Assembly: GCF_041737375.1 (NCBI RefSeq)
Contig: NZ_JBGSRV010000010.1
Coordinates: 434,001-498,000 of the forward strand
DNA length: 64,000 nucleotides
Reading direction: 5' to 3'
From: Vampirovibrio sp041737375
GTDB taxonomy: Bacteria; Cyanobacteriota; Vampirovibrionia; Vampirovibrionales; Vampirovibrionaceae
Under the pieces are notes generated by a model. It saw nothing but the letters and a program-made list of their open reading frames with translations, did not search any database and was not told the origin of the DNA. Below are positions 25,006 to 33,889 of the stretch, piece by piece (within the stretch, counting starts at the first letter, position 1; each line of letters starts with the position of its first letter). The translations under genes and the position numbers were made by a program.

Positions 25006-26973
25006 TTGGAAATCCGGCCAACCTTGGAAATCGATGCCCTTCAGGGTTTTTCGATCCCCTCAAACGGAGAGACTGACGCGGCTTCACGAGCCTATGAACA
25101 GAGCTTGCCGGAGGCCTTTCGCTCCCAAAAGGGGCAATTTTACACCCCTCAAACGCTGTGCGATTTTATGCTGGCTTTGGCCAGTCAAAGTCGCAGTATT
25201 CAGCGAATACTGGAACCCGCTTGTGGCAGCGGTAACTTTTTGAGACGCGCCTTGACACAGGCTTCTCAGCAAGGCCATTTGGGGCTTGAGCTGGTAGGGG
25301 TCGAACAAAACCCTGATGCCCTGCAATTCGCCCAGGATTTATCTGAGTCTACAGTAGCCTCGGTTTCGTTATTGGCAGACAATTTTTTAACGCTACAGCC
25401 CAAAACAATGCCGCCTTTTGAGCTCATTATCGGCAATCCCCCCTACGTTCGGCAGGAATTATTTGGCCAATCTAGCGATGAGGACAAATTAAACCTTATA
25501 AAAAATTACGCTTTATTATTTGCGGATTACGTTAACCAATACCCTGAACAACATAAACTTTTTTCGCAAAAAGCCGATCTGTACCAATGGTTTTTTCTGC
25601 AAGCACACCCCATGCTAAGCGCAGATGGCATTCTGGCCTATGTTGTTAGCAATAGCTGGTTGAATTCCGTATTTGGACACTATTTAAGGCAGTTTATCTC
25701 TCATCATTTCCATTGGCTTTATATGGTGGAATCCGCCTGTGAGCGATGGTTTGAAGATGCGGCCATTAATCCGGTAATTGTTATATTACAGAAGAAAAAA
25801 AGCGCACAGGAACCAGCACCTTCGCCTTGTTCACTGGTACGCCTCCATCAACCCTTATCCAGCTGGCTTCCCGAGGCCACAGCGCCAAACTACTGGCAGC
25901 AATTAAGCCTGAAAATCCAACAATTACCGCAAGACCCTACTGTGTCCTTACAAACATTCAGCCCCTCCCAATGGGCTGAACTGGACAAAACAGGCCACTG
26001 GAACCTGGCTTTCAGAGCGCCCCAAGCGCTGCTTGAGGTGGCCAGCCAACCCCAGCTTTGGAAAGCTTTAAACCAGCTGGGCCACGTTCGCTACCCATTA
26101 AAAACGGGCATTAACGCCTTTTTTTACTTGAGCAAAGCTCAGGCCAAAACGCGAGGCATTGAACCTGAGTTTCTGGCGCCCGTAATTCGCTCGGTGAAAA
26201 AAATGAAGACCCTCAAGGTCACGGCCAATGAGCAGTGTGACTTTCTCTTTTGTTGCCCCTTGAGCAAAACCGAGTTAAAGGCCCGTGGAAAAACGGGCGC
26301 GCTGCGCTATATTGAATGGGGGGAGGGTCAATCTTCTCCACCCCGACAGAAGCGCCTGACAACCACGCCATGGCCACAGATTCCATCCGTCAGGAATAAC
26401 CACCCGTGGTATTCTCTTCAGGCCTTAGCGACCCCACATCTACTGTGCAACCGCTTTATCGATCAGCGCTTCTTTTTCGCCCTGTGTCAGGATGAGTTCA
26501 TGGAGGATCAAATCTTTTACGGACTGACCCTGCACCACCCACAGCAGCACCCGCCGGACTTGATCGCCGCCTTGCTCAACAGCACTTTGGGGTGTGCCCT
26601 GCTGGAATTTAAGGGCCGGGCCAGTCTGGGAGAAGGCGTATTGCAGTTTGCCCGCTGCGATATGGCAGACTTCCCCATCCTCGACCCCGATTTATACACC
26701 CCCACAGAGCAAAAATCTATCCGGGACGCCTTTCAACTTTTAGCGGAAAGCCCTTTACAAGCCTGGTCCCAATGTCACGATCATCCCTACCGGATCGCTC
26801 TGGATAGGGCCGTGTTAACCCCCTTGCACCCGCAGTTGAACCTGAGCAAAAGCATTGAGGAATTCCGCACGGAATTGGCCCTCTCTATTCTCAACCGGGT
26901 GCAGGAGCGCAAAGAAATGGCGCAATCCGTACGGAACAAAGCAAAAAAAAAGGCAGCGAACGCTGCCTGTTGA
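25006..26973 (+). CDS. TaqI-like adenine-N6 DNA methyltransferase with specificity domain
   Basis: 655 aa. Order: QFYTP (residues 44-48), SAM motif I ILEPACGSGNFLR (68-80), an acidic residue pair around VEQNPD, then the catalytic NPPY (144-147) of adenine methyltransferases. The C-terminal half carries a target-recognition region with the characteristic closing part LLNSTLGCALLEFKGRASLGEG...ADFPILDP. There is no nuclease motif in the protein and no restriction gene beside it, so it is an orphan methyltransferase or half of a split system. Translation starts at TTG 25006 behind GAGGGG, 5 nt away. The last codons overlap a leftward terminator hairpin. Confidence 0.85.
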   Translation: MEIRPTLEIDALQGFSIPSNGETDAASRAYEQSLPEAFRSQKGQFYTPQTLCDFMLALASQSRSIQRILEPACGSGNFLRRALTQASQQGHLGLELVGVEQNPDALQFAQDLSESTVASVSLLADNFLTLQPKTMPPFELIIGNPPYVRQELFGQSSDEDKLNLIKNYALLFADYVNQYPEQHKLFSQKADLYQWFFLQAHPMLSADGILAYVVSNSWLNSVFGHYLRQFISHHFHWLYMVESACERWFEDAAINPVIVILQKKKSAQEPAPSPCSLVRLHQPLSSWLPEATAPNYWQQLSLKIQQLPQDPTVSLQTFSPSQWAELDKTGHWNLAFRAPQALLEVASQPQLWKALNQLGHVRYPLKTGINAFFYLSKAQAKTRGIEPEFLAPVIRSVKKMKTLKVTANEQCDFLFCCPLSKTELKARGKTGALRYIEWGEGQSSPPRQKRLTTTPWPQIPSVRNNHPWYSLQALATPHLLCNRFIDQRFFFALCQDEFMEDQIFYGLTLHHPQQHPPDLIAALLNSTLGCALLEFKGRASLGEGVLQFARCDMADFPILDPDLYTPTEQKSIRDAFQLLAESPLQAWSQCHDHPYRIALDRAVLTPLHPQLNLSKSIEEFRTELALSILNRVQERKEMAQSVRNKAKKKAANAAC

Positions 26974-27041
26974 TTGGAGAGAGAAGAGAGAAGAGAAACA
27001 CGACCACCAAGGTCGCGATTAGAGAGAGCCTAAAAAAAACT
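26943..27041 (-). ncRNA. Candidate small RNA ending in a strong terminator
   Basis: Read leftward from a TATAAA box (27042-27047): a pyrimidine-rich stretch, a hairpin CGACC-TTGGT-GGTCG (27023-27037 region reversed), a long CT run, then a strong terminator GGCAGC-GTTC-GCTGCC followed by nine T (26943-26967). That terminator has no evident protein gene to serve: the nearest leftward gene ends 500 bp away. No good -35 box is seen. The terminator lies inside the end of the methyltransferase gene on the other strand. Confidence 0.35.
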
Positions 27042-27479
27042 TTTATAATCCTTGCCTGCCTATAAACGGCACGGTGCATCCAGCCCGTCATAAAATTTCA
27101 CACCCACCTATGTGCTTATAACGCTGATATATCAGAACCCATCACCCCATTCAGCGTTACAAAACGACCTGAATGGTCACGTCAATAAGCTTGCTTTATG
27201 GCGAAGCCGTCCGTAAACCGAAACATCCCGAATCCCAAAAACGGTACTTACATTACAGCCATTAAATGGAGCAATGACAACCGGTTAACACTCATCCCAA
27301 CATCGAAAACAAACCCTATCAGGAATGCAGGTACACTCCACCTGCAGCGATGGTTTCATTCACCACCCTGCTTGTATAAATATAAAAACAGTCAAACGAA
27401 TAAAGGTGCTAGAGTTCCTTCATTTATGAAGCGCTCTTCACAAAAAGGCTTTTCCAATACCCCGTAATGCACCCAAAAA
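26974..27479. other. 506-bp AT-rich intergenic region
   Basis: Holds the candidate small RNA at its left end and the 12-bp perfect palindrome CTGATATATCAG at 27124-27135, which contains the same TGATATATCA core found at 24216 and 43806. An 89-codon rightward open frame at 27198 has no ribosome binding site and an unnatural composition, so it is not called as a gene. Confidence 0.5.
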
Positions 27480-28205
27480 TCAGGAGGCCAAAGTCAGCTT
27501 TTCATCCCACTTGGGGCGAACCTGGGTCATATAAACCGTCCAGGGGAATGGAGAAAGCCGGGTTTTAATTTTGACGTAATGGGTTAAATGATTCATCAAA
27601 TCAAAAGCAGGGGGCATGCCAACCGGCAACTGAATGCCCAGCTCCTGAACCGCCTGAGCAAAGCCACCCAAACGGGAAGCCAGTTTCCACAATACAGGAC
27701 GATGCAGCGAGAAAAACAGATTGGCCTCGGTCACACGGGTCAGCTCAGAAATGGCCCGTTCCCAATCCTGCTGAGGCAGGGCCATAAAGTTATGGGCAAT
27801 GGTCAAATCAAACTGATTGGTGTCATAGGGCAAGGCTTCCAGAGAGGCCTCTATAAATTTGAAGCGGCAGCAAATTTCCGCTTTGGCTTTTTCCACCACC
27901 GAGGCATCGGGGTCCACCAAATGAATTTCGGCAGCGGGCAACAGCAGGGCAATATGCTGGGATAAATCCATTTGACGACAGCCGCCCACAATCAAAATTT
28001 TCTTGGGCTCTTGGTAAACATCATCAAAACAAAGGTCCAGGGTGTTGAACAAGCTGTTATTCAGCCAGGTGGCCCAGCGGGACTTAGCGGCTGGGGCAGG
28101 CTTATCGTCACAAGGCTCATCACAGGTCTGGTCGCAAGGCTTTCCACACGAGCCCAGAGAAACACCGGGCATCAGGGCGGTATGATCGTGGGAGTCGCAG
28201 TTCAT
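27480..28205 (-). CDS. Class I methyltransferase with Cys-rich N-terminus
   Basis: About 241 aa. The N-terminus has evenly spaced cysteines (C-x3-C-x3-C-x3-C in GKPCDQTCDEPCDD), suggestive of metal binding. The remainder is a SAM-dependent methyltransferase fold: ILIVGGCRQMDLSQHIA in place of the usual motif I, EIHLVDPDASVV ending strand 2, and FDLTIAHNFMALPQQDW. Motif I is degenerate (GGCRQM), so cofactor binding is not certain. The start was set at ATG 28205 rather than an in-frame TTG at 28232. Substrate unknown. Confidence 0.65.
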   Translation of the reverse strand: MNCDSHDHTALMPGVSLGSCGKPCDQTCDEPCDDKPAPAAKSRWATWLNNSLFNTLDLCFDDVYQEPKKILIVGGCRQMDLSQHIALLLPAAEIHLVDPDASVVEKAKAEICCRFKFIEASLEALPYDTNQFDLTIAHNFMALPQQDWERAISELTRVTEANLFFSLHRPVLWKLASRLGGFAQAVQELGIQLPVGMPPAFDLMNHLTHYVKIKTRLSPFPWTVYMTQVRPKWDEKLTLAS

Positions 28206-28325
28206 AAAAATGAATCCATTTCCGCCAGCCAACCAGCCAGCTTGAAACTTAAAAAAGCAGTGTAACGTTCCTTATTAAAACGAAAAGCAGAAATCTTGGC
28301 AAACGCAGCCAGAATCGCTACAGCG

Positions 28326-29951
28326 CTAAAGGGTGGGTTTCACTTGCCAAATGCGGATTCTGCCCGGCACATCTTCGTAAACCATTTTAAGGCCTTTGGC
28401 CTGATTGGTTTGAGCCGGGGAAATTTTAGCGGCCCCTTCCTCTACCAAAAAGTTATACTGCCCCAGCTCACTTTGCAATTGCTGCTCACTGGCAGCATCC
28501 GGTTTTTGGCTTTGACCACCGCCGGTTAAGCGGTTTAAAGCACCGGGACGGGGTGTGGCAACCTTATCACCCGGATCGGTATGTACTTGCAACCAGTCCA
28601 TGGCCCGCCGATGAGCGCTGGTGGATTGGGCGGTTTCCAGGCGGGTCACAGGCTCTTTGGCCGTACTCATATACATAATTTTAGGGGTATGCCGCTTGAA
28701 CGGATGGTTCCCCCCGGAGCGAAACAGGCTGAGATGACTGGTGATGGTGGCCAGTAAAATCCAGGCAGTGAGTACTGGCACCGCTAACTTGGTGAGCAAT
28801 GGCATATCCAGCCGCTGAAACCACTGCCCCATCCTCAGCAGACCAAAGTACAAATAAAACAGCAGCAGCGGTAATACGGGCGCCAGGGTCATTTCCGCAC
28901 TTGGCACCAGAGCCAATGCGGTAATCACATACGTGCAAAGGTACAACGTGCCAACGCCGGTGTACTGGTACAGGCCATAGATAGCGCCCACAATGGCCAC
29001 ACCGGCAATCACCCAGCGAACCCATGGCTTTTGCTCCACTTCAATCCGGGAAGGGCCACTGGCTCTGGGGGTGCGAGCCAAACGATCCACCGAGGCCAGA
29101 TTCAAATCCCCCAAAGCGTGATCGGTAACATTCACAATAATGCGATCCGCATACGTTTCAACGGTGCGAAAAAAGCCTTGCCGGGTCATGCTTTGCAGGA
29201 TACTGGCGGAAGGGCCAAAATAAGGCTGCGGGCTACGGGCCACGTAAAACAAATCTCGCCCGATAAAGGGACTGAGGCAAAGCATAATCATGGAGAGCAC
29301 CAAGCCGCCTCGTTTAAGCCCAAAGCGCTTAACCGTTACAAAGAAAAAAGCAATAAGCAGCATGTAACCCACCTGCCAGCTTAAAATACTAAGCCCAATG
29401 CAAATGCCACACAAAATCACTTCACCCCGAGACAGCTCTCCGCCCATCACGGATTCCTTGCTCAAGCTGATATCCACCGCAATGAGGCTGGCCAGAGAGA
29501 GGGTCATGTAAACCATTTGGGGGCTAATGGACCACGCCATGCCCAAAGTGGGAGGAGCCACCACATACAGGGCGGTAATAATAAACGTATAGGGCTTGGG
29601 AATTTGCCGACGCACGAAAAAATACACCAGCCCGGTAGAAATAAACGATAAAATCAGGTTCAGGGTTTGAAACCCCTCAATAAGCCGGGGCAACTCGGTG
29701 GTGTGCTTGAGTTTAATAACCAGTGCCATTAACAGAGGGTAAACGGGGGGCAGGTTAAAGCGGGAAAAGGCATCTAAAATACGGCCTTCCGAGAATAATT
29801 TAGCCATGGCCACGGTTTGAATGGCTTCCGGGCCCATTTCAACCGGAGGCATTAGCCCTTTAAACAGCACAAAGCCCACAAAAAAGCAGAGCGCCACAAA
29901 CAGCAGCTCAAACCAGCTTTCCTCGTGATACGATCTTCCCGAACCAGCCAT
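28326..29951 (-). CDS. Multi-spanning membrane protein, GT-C (glycosyltransferase 39-like) type
   Basis: About 541 aa with around ten hydrophobic segments in the first 430 residues and a soluble C-terminal part. An early loop (MPPVEMGPEAIQTVAMAKLF and NLPPVYPLLMALVIK) resembles the first periplasmic loop of ArnT/PMT-type enzymes that use lipid-linked sugars. The usual acidic pair in this loop is not obvious: one Glu is present. The ATG at 29951 was chosen; an ATG at 30029 is possible and adds 26 residues. No sugar-nucleotide or lipid-carrier genes are adjacent, so substrate is unknown. Confidence 0.6.
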   Translation of the reverse strand: MAGSGRSYHEESWFELLFVALCFFVGFVLFKGLMPPVEMGPEAIQTVAMAKLFSEGRILDAFSRFNLPPVYPLLMALVIKLKHTTELPRLIEGFQTLNLILSFISTGLVYFFVRRQIPKPYTFIITALYVVAPPTLGMAWSISPQMVYMTLSLASLIAVDISLSKESVMGGELSRGEVILCGICIGLSILSWQVGYMLLIAFFFVTVKRFGLKRGGLVLSMIMLCLSPFIGRDLFYVARSPQPYFGPSASILQSMTRQGFFRTVETYADRIIVNVTDHALGDLNLASVDRLARTPRASGPSRIEVEQKPWVRWVIAGVAIVGAIYGLYQYTGVGTLYLCTYVITALALVPSAEMTLAPVLPLLLFYLYFGLLRMGQWFQRLDMPLLTKLAVPVLTAWILLATITSHLSLFRSGGNHPFKRHTPKIMYMSTAKEPVTRLETAQSTSAHRRAMDWLQVHTDPGDKVATPRPGALNRLTGGGQSQKPDAASEQQLQSELGQYNFLVEEGAAKISPAQTNQAKGLKMVYEDVPGRIRIWQVKPTL

Positions 29952-30093
29952 CTCTAAAACTCTATCCGTTATCCCATTAACTGAAGCATGGCCGCTTACT
30001 ATAGAAACTGCCAAAACCAAGCCGATCATAACAGAAATGAGCCATTCGGTGTATTGGATTCCCGCAGCTCAGCTTTCAACCCCTTAAAAAGCG

Positions 30094-30789
30094 CTAGAAC
30101 TTCACCGTTCGTACATCATTACCAGATACCAGCTCTACCACCTGACTGCCATAAGCCCGGTTGGCATACCGCTTACGGTTCACCTGATTGGCAGTTGAGG
30201 ATTGCACCCCCACGCCTGAGGCATTAACCAACGCATCGGATTGAGCCAGCGGGTGTACCGGAACGTTGGACTTGGCCTGCGCCATCCGGTGCGATTGATT
30301 GGGCTGTAAATAGGCCAGATAAGTGACCGGATTCACATACTGTCCGTTGTGATGGACCTCAAAATGCAAATGTGGCCCGGTAGAGCGACCTGTGGACCCC
30401 ACTTTTGAGATCACCTGACCGGCATGAACCATTTCCCCCGCTTTTACCACCAGTTGAGCGTTATGCCCGTATAACGTAAACAAGGCATTTCCGTGGTTTA
30501 AAACCACCACGTTGCCGTACCCCCCGTAGCTTCCGCTAAACATCACCAAACCAGCCTGAGGGGCATAAACAGGGGTTCCAGAGGCCGCCGCCAAATCAAT
30601 GCCCCCATGAAAACGCTGGGAGCCGGTAATGGGATCAACCCGCCACCCAAAGGGAGAGGTCATTTGCCCGCTGACCGGGGCAAAGCCGTAATCAGCCGCC
30701 AAAGACAGACTGGAGCAAAAGGCAAGCACCATTAAGCTCACCCATAAACAGGCCCGCAAGCTGTTTTTAACCAGTAAATGTAAATGCAA
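30094..30789 (-). CDS. Secreted M23 family peptidase (LytM-like)
   Basis: Cell-wall peptidase or peptidase-like regulator, about 231 aa. A signal peptide (VSLMVLAFCSSLSLAAD) is followed by the M23 domain: SPFGWRVDP, the zinc ligands in HGGIDLAAASGTPV, GYGNVVVLNHG, and the catalytic GPHLHFEVHHNG. All metal ligands are present, so it is probably active on peptidoglycan cross-links. The start is TTG 30789, with GGAG 8 nt upstream; the open frame extends to 30858 but that region is unlike a signal peptide. A 60-residue polar tail follows the domain. Confidence 0.85.
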   Translation of the reverse strand: MHLHLLVKNSLRACLWVSLMVLAFCSSLSLAADYGFAPVSGQMTSPFGWRVDPITGSQRFHGGIDLAAASGTPVYAPQAGLVMFSGSYGGYGNVVVLNHGNALFTLYGHNAQLVVKAGEMVHAGQVISKVGSTGRSTGPHLHFEVHHNGQYVNPVTYLAYLQPNQSHRMAQAKSNVPVHPLAQSDALVNASGVGVQSSTANQVNRKRYANRAYGSQVVELVSGNDVRTVKF

Positions 30790-30992
30790 AATACAGACTC
30801 CAATCGCTGGGAAAAAGACCCTTCTCCTTTGGTTATACCCGTAAACTGCGGCTACCAAATCCTTTACTTAATGGGCATTGCCAAACCACACATTCAATGG
30901 AGGCGGTTCACTTTCAAAAGTCTCTCCACAAGCCGGGGGTCTGGGTTATAATCAGCACAACTTTTACAGCCCACAACCAAGAACCTGTTTTT

Positions 30993-31658
30993 ATGAACCC
31001 GCATCACCCCCCCGCCGCTTCTCAAGCTGAAACCCTCTACAGTTCCCAAACCTTTCAGGTTGGCTTGCTAAGCCTGAAAGCAGGAGAACGCAGAGATCAC
31101 TACCCTCACCTTTCTATTACTCAGGCTATTACTCAAGCCCAACTTTTTGTGATTGAGGGGTCGCTTTCTTTAGAAAAGACCACCGTCACCCAAGGCCAGC
31201 GCATTACGGCCAATGCCGATCAAACGCTGTGCCTGAGCAACGAATCGTCTCAGCCTGTTTTATTGCTGGAAAACCTGTGGGGATCAAATTTCAACCCCAT
31301 GCCACTGGCAGAAGTAACCGAAACACGTCCATGGGGCAGTTTTACGGTATTAAAAGACCTGCCCCACTACAAGCTCAAGCAACTGGCAGTTAACCCCGGC
31401 AGCCGACTCAGCTTGCAACGTCACCAAAAGCGAGAAGAGCACTGGCTGGTGACAGCAGGCTACCCGGAAGTAACGCTGGATGATCAGGTCATCAAGCTTT
31501 CACCGGGGGAGTACATTCATATTCCTCGCCATAGCTGGCACCGTATTAGCAACCCGGCGGAAAATAACGCCGTGGTTGAAATTATCGAACTGCAGCTGGG
31601 AGACTACTTTGGGGAAGATGACATTGAAAGACAGCAGGATGACTACGGACGCAGCTAG
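30993..31658 (+). CDS. Cupin, mannose-6-phosphate isomerase type II-like
   Basis: 221 aa with two cupin halves. The second half carries ETRPWGSFTVL, SRLSLQRHQKREEHWLV (metal ligands His, Glu, His), SPGEYIHIPRHSWHRI and the ending LGDYFGEDDIERQQDDYGR, all typical of the isomerase domain of ManC/type II mannose-6-phosphate isomerases. The guanylyltransferase domain of ManC is absent. Start ATG 30993; the ribosome binding site is weak and a longer frame to 30897 is possible. Its last 20 bp overlap nadE. Likely role: supplying mannose-6-phosphate for glycans. Confidence 0.75.
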   Translation: MNPHHPPAASQAETLYSSQTFQVGLLSLKAGERRDHYPHLSITQAITQAQLFVIEGSLSLEKTTVTQGQRITANADQTLCLSNESSQPVLLLENLWGSNFNPMPLAEVTETRPWGSFTVLKDLPHYKLKQLAVNPGSRLSLQRHQKREEHWLVTAGYPEVTLDDQVIKLSPGEYIHIPRHSWHRISNPAENNAVVEIIELQLGDYFGEDDIERQQDDYGRS

Positions 31659-33630
31659 CCTGCCCCCCCAGTGGAAAAAAGGTCTGGGGCAAGGCAATCT
31701 GGCGCTGGCTCAAATCAATGTAACCCCCGGTAATCTGGCGGGCAACGCCGCAAAAATTATGCGGGCATTGCGAGCCGCTGAGCAACAGGCCGTGGATGTG
31801 GTCATCTTTCCAGAGCTGGCCTTGATGGGCTATCCGCCCAGAGATGTGATTGTGCGTTACCCCTTTTTGGTAGCGGAAAATTTGAAATGGTTAACCCACA
31901 TTGCGGCCAAAACCAACCAAACCTGGGCTATGATTGGCTTTGTAGAACCACGATACCCCCAGGCCCCTGAAAAAAGAACGGGCAAAGGGGCCTTTAACGC
32001 AGTGGCCGTTCTGGGGGAAGGTAAAATTCAGGCCATTATTCGCAAAAGCTTGTTACCGGGCGACAACGAGTTTGAGGATTACCGCCAGTTTGAGGCATCC
32101 TCGCTCAGCGGGGCCAGTGGTGCCGAATGGCTGACCCATTGCGAGCCGAACCCGCCCGCTTTCAATAACAACGGGCTTATCCAAATTCACGGACGGAGCT
32201 ATGGGGTTTCCATTTGCGAGGATTTGTGGAACGACGGCGATTTTTTTGACAACCCGCTATATGCCCGAAACCCCATAGCTGAGCTGGCCGCCCAGCAGCC
32301 GGATGTGCTGATCAATATTTCCGCCTCGCCCACCCGCTCCCACAAAGAGCCAATACGACATAGCCTGTGCGCTTATGTAGCCCAGAAGTACCAAACCCCA
32401 CTGGTTTACGTCAATCAGGTGGGCAGCGTGGATGAAGTTTCCTTTGACGGGGCCAGCAGAGCCTATAACGCACAGGGAAACCTGTTTGCCAGAGCCAAAG
32501 CCTTTGAAGAGCAACTGCTGATCATCAACCCCCTGCATTCCCAAGGCACGATTGAACCTTTGCCGGTAGGGCAGGAAAAGGAACAGGCGCTAACCACCAC
32601 GCCCCAATCATTCAACGCCTATGATACCAGCGATTTAGGGCGCACCTATCAAACCCTCCTGCAAGGCATTCGGGATTATTTTGAGAAAACTGGCTTTCAA
32701 AAAGCGGTGCTGGGCCTCTCCGGCGGGCTGGACTCTTCGGTGGTGGTGGTTTTGCTGGCCGATGCGCTAGGGCCGAACAACGTGCTGGCCGTCAGCATGC
32801 CTTCTGGCATTACCCCTGCGGAAAACAAGAGCGACGCCCAGACCATTGCCGACCAATTGGGCATTGCGCTGGTGGAAATACCCATTGCGGCTATTACGGA
32901 GGCCTTTGGGCAGGGGCTGGCACAGGTTCGAGCCACGCTGGAAAGCCAGTGGGGGCCAACCGATCCACGCTCCAACGCGCTGGATAACGTTCAGGCCATT
33001 TCCAGAGCCACTATTTTGCGGCAATTGGGCAACGAATTTCGGGCTTTGCCCATTGCTACCTCCGATAAATCCGAGTTTTATTTAGGGTACGCAACCATTA
33101 ACGGCGATATGTCGGGGGCGCTGGCTCCCATTGGCGATTTGCCAAAAACCAAAGTGCGGGCGCTGGCCCATTGGCTCAACGAAAACCGGCCCGCTCATGT
33201 CAAAACCCCTCGCCATGATGTGCTACCGGATTGGGTCATTCGCAAGCCTTCCGGGGCCGACCTGAAACAAGATCCCATCACCGGCAAGCTGGTAACGGCA
33301 GAAGATGAATTAATGCCCTATGAGTTCGCCGATGAGATCATTTGGCGCATAGAAGCCCGCCACCAAAGTTACCAGGACATGCTGAACGAAGACTTCCAGT
33401 ACGAACAAACCCACCCGCTTGATGCCGCCACCAAACAGGAATGGCTGCGCAAATTTTTTGATCGCATGCCCAAAGCGGTTTTCAAGTGGTTTGTAGCCCC
33501 ACCCATTTTAATGGTGGAAGGCAACGGCTCCATTGCCAAAAGCGATTACCATCACCCCATTGTGGCCAACCGCATCCAGTGGCAAGGCCACACCGAAGCC
33601 GAAATTGAAGCTATTTTGAATCTTCAGTAA
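31639..33630 (+). CDS. nadE: Glutamine-dependent NAD+ synthetase
   Basis: Makes NAD+ from deamido-NAD+ with ATP and glutamine; cytoplasmic, 663 aa. The N-terminal glutaminase (nitrilase) domain shows the Glu-Lys-Cys triad: Glu in VIFPELALMGYPPRD, Lys in RKSLLPGDNEFED, Cys in YGVSICEDLWND. The C-terminal synthetase has the pyrophosphate loop LGLSGGLDSSVVVVLLAD, then TSDKSEFYLGYATINGDM. Start ATG 31639, inside the cupin gene, preceded by GCAGG; the longer frame to 31480 overlaps the cupin heavily. Confidence 0.94.
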   Translation: MTTDAASLPPQWKKGLGQGNLALAQINVTPGNLAGNAAKIMRALRAAEQQAVDVVIFPELALMGYPPRDVIVRYPFLVAENLKWLTHIAAKTNQTWAMIGFVEPRYPQAPEKRTGKGAFNAVAVLGEGKIQAIIRKSLLPGDNEFEDYRQFEASSLSGASGAEWLTHCEPNPPAFNNNGLIQIHGRSYGVSICEDLWNDGDFFDNPLYARNPIAELAAQQPDVLINISASPTRSHKEPIRHSLCAYVAQKYQTPLVYVNQVGSVDEVSFDGASRAYNAQGNLFARAKAFEEQLLIINPLHSQGTIEPLPVGQEKEQALTTTPQSFNAYDTSDLGRTYQTLLQGIRDYFEKTGFQKAVLGLSGGLDSSVVVVLLADALGPNNVLAVSMPSGITPAENKSDAQTIADQLGIALVEIPIAAITEAFGQGLAQVRATLESQWGPTDPRSNALDNVQAISRATILRQLGNEFRALPIATSDKSEFYLGYATINGDMSGALAPIGDLPKTKVRALAHWLNENRPAHVKTPRHDVLPDWVIRKPSGADLKQDPITGKLVTAEDELMPYEFADEIIWRIEARHQSYQDMLNEDFQYEQTHPLDAATKQEWLRKFFDRMPKAVFKWFVAPPILMVEGNGSIAKSDYHHPIVANRIQWQGHTEAEIEAILNLQ

Positions 33631-33798
33631 GCGTTAAGCGTTCCGCAATCTGGGCTTTACATCTCTTCAAACGCTAGCATCAAAACCCGATTCATTGCTT
33701 TTATGTCCCTGAAAGCGGCTTGATGACGCCTTAGCGCATTCTGCCAACTTCAAACCTATAAACTTCTACCTACCTTTTATTCTACTCAGACAAGTTAT

Positions 33799-33832
33799 AA
33801 CCGTCGTGGCCCACGCTTCGACGGTTTTTTTT
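33799..33832 (+). terminator. Rho-independent terminator downstream of nadE
   Basis: AACCGTCG pairs with CGACGGTT across a 12-nt loop, followed by six T. It lies about 170 bp after the nadE stop. Confidence 0.8.
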
Positions 33833-33836
33833 GACG

Positions 33837-33868
33837 AAAACGGCTCGCCGCTAGAAGTGGCGAGCCGC
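33837..33868 (-). terminator. Rho-independent terminator of htrA
   Basis: Read leftward: CGGCTCGCC pairs with GGCGAGCCG (9 bp, all but one pair G-C) around a 9-nt loop, then TTTTC. It follows the htrA stop by 20 bp. Confidence 0.8.
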
Positions 33869-33889
33869 TCAAAATGAGGTTCAAACAAG

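Noticed and set aside
27198..27467. 89-codon rightward open frame in the AT-rich gap
   Set aside because: No ribosome binding site, poor start context and a composition unlike real proteins of this genome.
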